Assembly: GCF_028369105.1 (NCBI RefSeq)
Contig: NZ_JAQNDO010000001.1
Coordinates: 8,092,501-8,156,500, forward strand
Direction of reading: 5' to 3'
Source: Polyangium mundeleinium
GTDB lineage: Bacteria; Myxococcota_A; Polyangia; Polyangiales; Polyangiaceae
Length of the DNA: 64,000 bases
A model generated the notes under the pieces. It worked only from the letters and a program-made list of their open reading frames with translations. It ran no database searches and was not told the DNA's origin. Of this stretch, positions 7,832 through 14,274 are shown piece after piece (the first letter of the stretch is position 1; every line of letters begins with the position of its first letter). The position numbers and the translations under genes are program-made.

Positions 7832-9009
7832 GCGGGAGCCCCGCGCCGGATCGGGAGCGCGAGCCGGCGATCCTGCTGCTCGGCTGGCGTCGGTCCGGAA
7901 AAACCCGGACGCGGATGCGGTGGAGCCAGTACGCCCGCATGGCGCCCGTGACGGCCGAGGGGATCGGGCCCCCGCGCGTGGAAACGGGGGCCCATCCGGC
8001 GCCGACGGCGGCGGTGACGGAGCATCGGATCGAAATCGGCGAGCGCGCGGTGCGGGTGATCGACGTGCCGGGAGCGATCGTGGACGCGGCGCGGGACGAG
8101 GCCGGAGCGCTGCGGGATGCACTGGAGCCGCGGGTCGGTCGCATCGGAGGCATCGTCCTTTGCGTGGCTCCGCCCGTGCCACCACGACGAAAAGGTTTGG
8201 TCCCGGGGCACGTGCACCCTTCGCTCGTGCCTGTTTATGGCGACCTGTTCCCGGCCGGTGAAACGATGGCCGAGCCCGCGGCCGCGCAGGTCGAGGAGGT
8301 ACGCGCGCGGATCGACGCCGTGATGGCGTTCGTGGAGCAATTCGCGGGACGAAGGGGCAAGGATGCGCGCGACGTGCCCATTGCCGTGCAGATCAATTTC
8401 GCCGATCTCGTCGCGCTCGGGAGCACGGACGACGAGGACGCGGCGGCGCGGGATCGGCTTTTCGCGCGGTATGGTCGCATGCTGCCGGCCGATCGGGGGG
8501 CCTTCACGAACCCCGCGAACATCGAGGCGCGGCGCGCGGAGGCGGCGGCGGTGGACGCCGACGTGTCCGCCCTCGCGACGGACATCGCGGACTTCATGCG
8601 GGCGCGATGGCCCGGACACGATCTCTGGTTTTCGGTGGCCGCGAACGTGGAGGATCCCCTCGGACACCGGAGCGCGGCGGCGGGGCTCGTGTATCTCGTC
8701 GACCGGACGCTCGGGGAAGAGGCGCTCGCGGAGGCGCGCGCAAAGCGCGAGGAGGCGCGGCGCGTGGAAATGGCGCGGCGCATGGAGGCGCGGCGGGCGC
8801 TGGTTCGGCGGTTTCGCCCCGCGCTCGTGGGCGTGCCCGCGCTGCTCCTCCTCCTGCTGGCCGCGAGCACGGTGACCTGGGGAAGCCGCACGGAACATGC
8901 CGCGCCTTTGCTGGTTCGCCGCGTGCGGTGGTACGCTCAATCCTATCTAGCCCCGGAGGGTCCTGGGCATGGCCCCGGCCCCCGCGCAGCTCGGACGCGA
9001 TCGCCATGA
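7828..9009 (+). CDS. P-loop GTPase-like protein with C-terminal membrane anchor
   Basis: A 393-aa protein. The nucleotide-binding motifs are visible: G1/Walker A 'GWRRSGKT' (residues 19-26), G3 'DVPG' (79-82), and G4-like 'NFAD' (190-193, for NKxD). After an Arg/Glu-rich helix (303-330) there is a single hydrophobic segment 'PALVGVPALLLLLLAAS' (331-347) and a basic tail. This suggests a cytoplasmic GTPase anchored in the membrane. Its ATG overlaps the radical-SAM stop and its stop overlaps the ATG of the DUF4157 gene (ATGA at 9006-9009), so all these genes are one translational unit. GTPases paired with accessory proteins occur in predicted bacterial conflict systems; whether this is one is not shown. 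Confidence 0.72.
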   Translation: MSGSPAPDREREPAILLLGWRRSGKTRTRMRWSQYARMAPVTAEGIGPPRVETGAHPAPTAAVTEHRIEIGERAVRVIDVPGAIVDAARDEAGALRDALEPRVGRIGGIVLCVAPPVPPRRKGLVPGHVHPSLVPVYGDLFPAGETMAEPAAAQVEEVRARIDAVMAFVEQFAGRRGKDARDVPIAVQINFADLVALGSTDDEDAAARDRLFARYGRMLPADRGAFTNPANIEARRAEAAAVDADVSALATDIADFMRARWPGHDLWFSVAANVEDPLGHRSAAAGLVYLVDRTLGEEALAEARAKREEARRVEMARRMEARRALVRRFRPALVGVPALLLLLLAASTVTWGSRTEHAAPLLVRRVRWYAQSYLAPEGPGHGPGPRAARTRSP

Positions 9010-10214
9010 GCCCGAAACAACGCGTCATCCAGGCGTGTTATCCCTCCAATCGTATCCCGACGTCGATGCTGGCGCAGGCCTTCTTCCGGCCGCACGCGAC
9101 GAAACCGCCGCACGCGGCCAAGGCCGTCCAGCGCAGCACGACCTCCCTGCCCCCGCACCCGGCCACGGTGGCGCAACGAAAAAACGCGGCCTCTGGGCCC
9201 GTGGAACGTCCGCCGCACGCCGCGACGCGCGGCGCCCCGTTGCAAAGGCGTGCCGCGGACGAACCCGCTGCCTTCGGACCGGCGCAGCCCTCGGGCGTAC
9301 ACGCCTTCCAGCCGCCGGCGGGCTTCCTCGAAAACAAACCGGCCCGTGATGGGCAGCCGCTCCCGCCGTCGGTCCTGCGAAAAATGGAGGACTTTTTCGA
9401 AGCGGACTTCGCCGACGTGCGGGTCCACGTGGGGGGCGAGGCGGCGTCGATCGGGGCGATCGCGTTCACGCTGGGCACCGACATCCATTTCGCGCCCGGG
9501 TTTTACGAGCCACACACCTCGCGAGGGCAGGAGCTCCTCGGGCACGAGCTGACGCACGTGGTGCAGCAGCGCGAGGGGCGGGTGGCGAACCCGCTGGGCG
9601 ACGGGATCGCGGTGGTGCAGGATTTCGAGCTGGAGGCGGAGGCGGATCGGATGGGCCGGGCGGTGGCCACGGGGCAACCGAAAATGGCCGCGCATGCGCG
9701 CCCATTGCCCGCCTTCGGGCCACCGGCGCAAAACGTCGGGCCGCTGCAAATGCGGGCGGCGCAGGCGAAGGGCGCGGGATACCGGCTCATCTTCGGGACG
9801 TACATGCACGAGAACGCGAGCCTCCCGGAGCCTCTCGCCGGCCATAGCTTCGTCGCGCTCGAAGAACCGACGGGAGAGCGGCACGCCTGGGGTTTTTCCC
9901 CCCAGAATTACGGCTCTTATGATCCACACCGGGACCTCGGCAAGCTCATGTCGGGTGTCCCCGGCATGGTGCACGACGACAAGACGGCCTTCGAGAAGCC
10001 CGGGGTGCGTCTCAAGGAGTATCCCATCGACGCGGCGCAGGCCCAGGCGGCGATGGCGAAGGTCGCCGAGTATCAGTCGGGGCGACACCGGTTCAACCTG
10101 CAATCGAAGCAATGCTCGGCCTTCGCGCTCGACGTGCTCCGCGCGGCCGAGGTGAAGACGCCGGTGAGCGGATCCGTGCGCGGACCACGCGACGTGTACG
10201 AGAAGCTGCGGTAA
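9006..10214 (+). CDS. DUF4157 protein with HELTH motif, N-terminal PHPATVQRK-type repeats and putative permuted papain-like C-terminus
   Basis: A 402-aa protein whose ATG overlaps the GTPase stop. Residues 30-85 carry repeats of the type PPHAAKAVQR, PPHPATVAQRK and PPHAATRGAPLQR. The DUF4157 domain (about 118-192) includes 'DFADVRVHVG', 'FTLGTDIHFAPGFYEP' and 'LLGHELTHVVQQREG'. HELTH (180-184) is a zinc-metallopeptidase-like HExxH, and 'EAEADRMG' (210-217) may supply a further ligand. The C-terminal 150 residues have 'AGHSFVALEEPTGERHAWGF' (His280) and 'SKQCSAFALDVL' (Cys370); this His-before-Cys order is that of circularly permuted NlpC/P60 or LRAT-like hydrolases. DUF4157 is often found in proteins tied to contractile injection systems, so an effector role is plausible but inferred. 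Confidence 0.75.
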   Translation: MSPKQRVIQACYPSNRIPTSMLAQAFFRPHATKPPHAAKAVQRSTTSLPPHPATVAQRKNAASGPVERPPHAATRGAPLQRRAADEPAAFGPAQPSGVHAFQPPAGFLENKPARDGQPLPPSVLRKMEDFFEADFADVRVHVGGEAASIGAIAFTLGTDIHFAPGFYEPHTSRGQELLGHELTHVVQQREGRVANPLGDGIAVVQDFELEAEADRMGRAVATGQPKMAAHARPLPAFGPPAQNVGPLQMRAAQAKGAGYRLIFGTYMHENASLPEPLAGHSFVALEEPTGERHAWGFSPQNYGSYDPHRDLGKLMSGVPGMVHDDKTAFEKPGVRLKEYPIDAAQAQAAMAKVAEYQSGRHRFNLQSKQCSAFALDVLRAAEVKTPVSGSVRGPRDVYEKLR

Positions 10215-10248
10215 CGTTTTCCGAGGGTACGACGCAGAGGAGGCGGCG

Positions 10249-10992
10249 ATGGCGAACGGCGAGGGCGAGGGGAAAAAGCAACGGGCGCCGCATCCGGCGA
10301 CGGTGCAGCGGAAGACGACGAAGGCGCAGCCCGGAAAGCGGCCGAGCAGGCCGCCGCACCCGGCCACGGTGCAACGAAAAGCGTCCACGCCCGGCGGCGC
10401 GCGCAAGGAGCGACCGCCGCACCCGGCCACGGTGCAACGAAAAGCGTCCACGCCCGGCGGCGCGCGCAAGGAGCGGTCGCCCCATCCGGCCACGGTGGCT
10501 CGGACGAACGGCTCTGGCGTCGCGCAACGGCTGGCAGCGCCCGAGAAAACCGGCGCGGTGACACTGGCGTCCGGCTCTGCGCTCTATCACGCGACGAGTT
10601 ATACCGGGCTCAACGTCCTTCTGCGCTCGGGGATCGGGGCCGGCGTGAACGGGCGGACGGGCTCGGTGTTCCCTACGTCGACCGCGCTCGACGCCGGGCG
10701 CGCGGGCTCGGGCGGGCCGGCGGCGGTGCTGGAGCTGCGGACGACGCGCGCCTTGCAAGGCGGTCGTGACGCGCCGGCGCAGCCAAAGACCGTGGCCCGG
10801 GCCGAGCCCGCGGAAGAAGACACGCCGCCCGATTTCGCCGTGGATCGCCGCAGCTCGCGCGGTGTGCAGTGCAAGCTGCATCCTCGCGCGCTCGACGCCC
10901 TCGAACCCGTGGCCGTGCACCTGCGCGACGCGCGTGGCGCCTGGGCGCGCTTCACGGTCGCGCAGTACCGCGAGATGTCGGGCGCGGGCTGA
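10249..10992 (+). CDS. PHPATVQRK-repeat protein with possible ADP-ribosyltransferase-like domain
   Basis: A 247-aa protein with a strong AGAGGAGG ribosome site 4-5 nt before the ATG. Residues 13-85 contain four copies of [AP]PHPATVQRK separated by basic linkers; two linkers are identical. The same motif occurs in the preceding DUF4157 protein, which suggests a shared sorting or docking signal. After residue 108 comes a different domain: 'GSALYHATSYTGLNVLLRSGI', a Gly-rich turn, 'GSVFPTSTALDAGRAG' and 'AAVLELRTTRAL'. The 'LYHATS..gl..iL.sGi' opening resembles ADP-ribosyltransferase-fold proteins (KptA/DarT/PARP-type Y-H-x-T strand). The last 60 residues contain a short beta pattern without a known motif. 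The ART-like call is tentative; the repeat is certain. Confidence 0.65.
   Translation: MANGEGEGKKQRAPHPATVQRKTTKAQPGKRPSRPPHPATVQRKASTPGGARKERPPHPATVQRKASTPGGARKERSPHPATVARTNGSGVAQRLAAPEKTGAVTLASGSALYHATSYTGLNVLLRSGIGAGVNGRTGSVFPTSTALDAGRAGSGGPAAVLELRTTRALQGGRDAPAQPKTVARAEPAEEDTPPDFAVDRRSSRGVQCKLHPRALDALEPVAVHLRDARGAWARFTVAQYREMSGAG
10351..10500 (+). repeat. 63-bp tandem repeat encoding the PHPATVQRK units
   Basis: Two nearly identical 63-bp units (10351-10413 and 10414-10476) and a partial third (10477-10500) lie in the N-terminal part of the gene. Each encodes 21 residues, so the reading frame is kept. The units differ at only a few positions, which points to recent expansion. A more diverged unit precedes them at about 10285-10310. 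Confidence 0.85.
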
Positions 10993-11266
10993 ACCGCTGC
11001 CGCACCCTTGCCGTGAAAAAACGCCGCTCGCGGGGAAGGCGTGCGCGCGGCGCGAACGCTACGGCGCCGCTTCCGCTGCCGCTTCCGCGTCGGGTGGGCG
11101 AAGGCGGACCGACTCGTCCACCAGGGAATGGGCGCGGCGGTTCCGCGAATGCGCGGGCGATGGGCAGACGGAGTGCCTCTGGCAGGGGCTTCGAGCTCCG
11201 GAGGGCGCAGGGGTACGTAGCAATGTCGTGGGGCCCTCTTGTTTCGAGAGAGGCAGTACACTCCGC
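10993..11266. other. Intergenic region, low complexity in part
   Basis: A stretch with (CCGCTT)-like simple sequence near 11070-11095. I see no convincing gene, RNA or hairpin. The frames that cross it have no family-like features. Confidence 0.4.
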
Positions 11267-11449
11267 GTGGCATTGCAGCTCGCCGAGGACACCGGGATGC
11301 AAGCAGGGTCGGAGGCGTGGGAGGCATTCCTCGCCTACTACGACGTGCTGTCGTCCATGGGGGAACGAATGCCCGACCTGGCCGCCGAGCTGCAGACGGT
11401 GGTGGACTTCATGGCCACCGGGCCGCGGAAGAAGGCGCCGGGAACGTGA
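11267..11449 (+). CDS. Possible small helical protein of unknown function
   Basis: From a GTG at 11267 the product is 60 aa: 'LAEDTGMQAGSEAWEAF' followed by 'LAYYDVLSSMGERMPDLAAE', 'LQTVVDFMATG' and a basic 'PRKKAP' tail. The pattern is that of a real amphipathic helical protein rather than of an antisense shadow, because hydrophobic residues recur every 3-4 positions. The start is uncertain: an ATG at 11297 would give 50 aa. I do not recognise the family. No ribosome site is strong. Confidence 0.35.
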   Translation: MALQLAEDTGMQAGSEAWEAFLAYYDVLSSMGERMPDLAAELQTVVDFMATGPRKKAPGT

Positions 11450-11750
11450 ACGAGGCCAGGTTGAAGAAGGAGCGGGCGGAGGCGCTTGCCGCTTCCGCTT
11501 TCGCTCCCTGCTCTTCTTAACGAACGGCGGGTTCTTCAGGATGCACGAACTCGACGGACGCTGTCCTCCGCAGCTCGTCCTCGCCTTGAACTCCGCATGG
11601 AACGACCTTCATCCAACCAGGACAGACAAGAAATGTCTTGCGCTGAAGAAGTAGGCCCGGATAGTGTGGAGGCATAGCTACTCGGAGCACTCGTTCCCCG
11701 GCACGCGATGCGGAAGGCGGGCGCTCCGTTGTCACGATGAGGATGAGTGC
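11450..11750. other. Intergenic, nothing recognised
   Basis: About 300 bp without a convincing gene. G+C is lower than upstream and stays lower into the following secreted-protein genes. I saw no strong hairpin. Confidence 0.4.
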
Positions 11751-12863
11751 ATGAGCTTACTCAGCAAGCAACGCTATCACGGGTGTGCGTTCGCCATCGG
11801 CGCGTTCGGCATCGTCGCACTTTTCTGTCCGTCGCATGCCACCGCGGGGACGGGCGTCACCATTGAGAGCGTCAACGACTACAGCCAACCGGGGTGCCCA
11901 GGGCCATCCCTCGCCAACAGTATTGCAAATGGCGATGGCTTTCGAAATGGTCTGGTGACAGGCAGTGGATTTTGGACGGCCGGGCTGCGCTACGTCGACA
12001 ACGGGGTGTACGATGGCGATTTCGTAGATCCACAGCGCAGTGGCGACAGCCTGGACCACGATGACCTCTACTTTGATCGGGCCGGCGATGCCATCTCCTA
12101 TTTCACGGGGCACGGTGTATGCAACCCTAACGCGGGCGCAACCAACGTTACATGCACTTCGAGCGCGCAGTGCACGAGCCCCATGCCCGGACAAAGCCTT
12201 CCCGGAAACTGCAAGAGCGCTCCAGGCTTCCCCGGTGCTCCAGCGCAAGGCCTTTGCCACTACAACGTCAACCGGTCCCTCTACACCTGCAGCACCGGCG
12301 ACCATTACAATCACTCGGTCAACTATAGCAACACATTTGTAAAGTGGGGCGAGAGTTCGAGTGCGGGATCTTGGGCTGGAGCTGGCACGAATGGCGGGAT
12401 CAATCTTGCCGTTCTCGATATCAGTTGCGCGGTTCTACCACAGTTCGAATGGTACCAACTTGGACCTCTGTTCGCCGGACTGCACATCGTTGCCACCGTC
12501 ATGCCCGTGAACGGCGATCTCGCGAACGTGGCGTCTCGGGGGTCTACGTTCGCGTCCCGCTGGGCCGCAAATGCGTCGGGTGTCGTTACGGACGCCTGGA
12601 TGGAGACGATGAACAACCTTCCGCAGACGCTGGGAAGCGCTTGCTCGGACTACACCATTGGCGGAGGGCGCGGCATTAACGGCTGCGGCCTTTACGTCGC
12701 GGTGACGATGGACAGCACGAACTCGGCGGCGCAGTGGAAGATGAACACCGAAAGCTGGTACGGACTGCAGCTCGACTCGAACGACGGCAATGGAACGAGC
12801 TATTGGTATACCAAGGGATTCTGCAACTACGACTGCGTTACCTGGCCCATCATTCTGCCGTAG
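11751..12863 (+). CDS. Secreted protein of unknown function, DUF6345-like pattern
   Basis: The start is ATG 11751 with GATGAGGATGA upstream, giving 370 aa. A signal peptide is clear: 'CAFAIGAFGIVALFCPSHATA' region, residues 10-31. The mature protein is rich in Asn, Gly, Ser and Tyr with paired cysteines ('GVCNPNAGATNVTCTSSAQC', 'CSDYTIGGGRGINGCG', 'FCNYDCVTW'), suggesting disulfides outside the cytoplasm. The segments 'DHDDLYFDRAGDAISYFTGH' and 'GGINLAVLDISCAV' recall DUF6345-type proteins, which have a caspase-like alternation of strands, but I am not certain. Base composition is less G+C-rich than in its neighbours, so transfer is possible. The next gene starts 17 bp downstream and is probably co-transcribed. 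Confidence 0.7.
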   Translation: MSLLSKQRYHGCAFAIGAFGIVALFCPSHATAGTGVTIESVNDYSQPGCPGPSLANSIANGDGFRNGLVTGSGFWTAGLRYVDNGVYDGDFVDPQRSGDSLDHDDLYFDRAGDAISYFTGHGVCNPNAGATNVTCTSSAQCTSPMPGQSLPGNCKSAPGFPGAPAQGLCHYNVNRSLYTCSTGDHYNHSVNYSNTFVKWGESSSAGSWAGAGTNGGINLAVLDISCAVLPQFEWYQLGPLFAGLHIVATVMPVNGDLANVASRGSTFASRWAANASGVVTDAWMETMNNLPQTLGSACSDYTIGGGRGINGCGLYVAVTMDSTNSAAQWKMNTESWYGLQLDSNDGNGTSYWYTKGFCNYDCVTWPIILP

Positions 12864-12879
12864 AACCGGAGTGTACGAA

Positions 12880-13776
12880 ATGCGAGTTGCAGGACTCATT
12901 GGTTTCTGCCTTGTGACGGCTGTAGCGTGCAGCCCTGCCCCGGATGAGCCCGAGCCGCCTCCTGCCGAGAGTATCCAGCGATCGGGTGTGAGCTCGCCTG
13001 GAGCTGGCTCGCTCGTCGGCTATAGGCACATGATCGCGATGTCGCTGTTTTCGACCGGCCCGGCTGCGACCTCACAATTGGAGAACGGCTACCAAAAGGT
13101 CGTTGGATCCGAGGGCGTCTTCGCGACGGACAGTACAAACGGTGCAGTACTTGCGATTCCAAATTCGGGCGCTCACGCACTAAGTGTAGGCCCGTACAGC
13201 ATATCGGCGTCCGAACACAACGATCGCGTTCGAACGTACTTCGTGGCTGCTGGGATCCCTGCGGATCAGATCGGTAGCGTCTCCGTTCACACCATGGTCG
13301 AGCGAGGGGGGCTTGTGCAAGATCTGATCAAGCCCGATGCTCCACAGCTCAAGCTGGTCGCTTACTATTCTTTGCTGAACCGAGCCGTGGATGGTATCCC
13401 GGTTGCCGATTCTGTGGCGTGGGCGCGATTCAATGCCGAGGACGTTGTCGTGTCCGAGACGGTGTTCTGGCCCGAGATCCCCGGGCAGGCAGTGGCTGAT
13501 GCGAAGAAGATGGCGCTCACCCTCGCAGATCCTTCTGCGAGGGCCGCATTTCGAGCGAAGTTGCCCGTCACGGATGAGTCGGAGGGGCATGTGGTCATCC
13601 GTCACAGCACACACACGTGGCGTGGCGGATTCGTAGCGGTCGCCTCCTACGACGTAAACTACCGCTACCCGGAAGGAGGTGGTTCGTATACGCGTCACTT
13701 CGGATTGGACGGAGTCGAGTTCCGGCTGCCTGAGGAAATGGTGGGCGCCAACATCCCGTCGGATCCGAGACCCTAA
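12880..13776 (+). CDS. Lipoprotein of unknown function
   Basis: ATG 12880 gives a 298-aa protein with a lipoprotein signal: MRVAGLIGFCLVTAVACSPA, lipid Cys at residue 18, followed by a Pro/Glu linker (PDEPEPPPAES). The rest alternates strands and helices ('YSISASEHNDRVRTYFVAAG', 'GHVVIRHSTHTWRGGFVAVA'). No catalytic motif is recognised. It lies 16 bp after the secreted protein gene and is probably its operon partner, acting at the cell surface or periplasm. The same lower G+C as its neighbours is seen. Confidence 0.72.
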   Translation: MRVAGLIGFCLVTAVACSPAPDEPEPPPAESIQRSGVSSPGAGSLVGYRHMIAMSLFSTGPAATSQLENGYQKVVGSEGVFATDSTNGAVLAIPNSGAHALSVGPYSISASEHNDRVRTYFVAAGIPADQIGSVSVHTMVERGGLVQDLIKPDAPQLKLVAYYSLLNRAVDGIPVADSVAWARFNAEDVVVSETVFWPEIPGQAVADAKKMALTLADPSARAAFRAKLPVTDESEGHVVIRHSTHTWRGGFVAVASYDVNYRYPEGGGSYTRHFGLDGVEFRLPEEMVGANIPSDPRP

Positions 13777-13815
13777 AGGCTAGAAAGCTCATCGGATGAG
13801 TGTGCGAGGTGTTCC

Positions 13816-14274
13816 ATGCAATTTCGACCTAGGATTTACCAACGAACGCTCGTAATCCTGTGCCCTTGGCTGCTGTTCATAGCGTCGAGCTGCTCGGGCT
13901 CGTCGATAGGGGGTGCCGCAGGCGGGGGCGGAGGAGCCAATGGGGGCACCGGCGCCCAAGGCGGCGAGGCTGGTACTTGCAGCTATGCCTGGGAACCGGC
14001 GCCTGCGAAGTTCGACGCCTACAAGTCGGGAGCACAGTCAGCGCCCTCGTGCGGCGTGCAGACGTGGGACGCACTTCCGTGCGGCGCCTGCATCGGCGAC
14101 GAGGTCTGCGTGGCTGGACACACGCGCGATTGTTGCGGGATGCCGCCGGCCCCCGGAGGTCCGACGTCGCCACTCGACCAGTGGCTGTGTAGCTGTGACA
14201 GCGGCGAATGGGCCTGCTGGGTGCTCTTTCCCGCCGCCAGCGCCTGTGATTGCTCATCGCCCGACGGGGGCTGA
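13816..14274 (+). CDS. Cys-rich lipoprotein with Gly linker
   Basis: A 152-aa protein: lipoprotein signal 'LVILCPWLLFIASSCSGS' (lipid Cys about residue 26), then a Gly/Ala linker (IGGAAGGGGGANGGTGAQGG) typical of myxobacterial lipoproteins, then a domain with many cysteines ('CGACIGDEVC', 'RDCCGMP', 'CSCDSGEWACW'). It probably folds by disulfides outside the cell. It lies 39 bp after the preceding lipoprotein gene. Its last 256 bp overlap, tail to tail, the extended 3' end of the branching enzyme frame on the other strand. Confidence 0.68.
   Translation: MQFRPRIYQRTLVILCPWLLFIASSCSGSSIGGAAGGGGGANGGTGAQGGEAGTCSYAWEPAPAKFDAYKSGAQSAPSCGVQTWDALPCGACIGDEVCVAGHTRDCCGMPPAPGGPTSPLDQWLCSCDSGEWACWVLFPAASACDCSSPDGG

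Noticed and set aside
9006-10992. A complete extracellular contractile injection system
   Set aside because: Only DUF4157/repeat proteins and a T6SS cluster are visible; no eCIS tube, baseplate or AAA+ genes are in the window.
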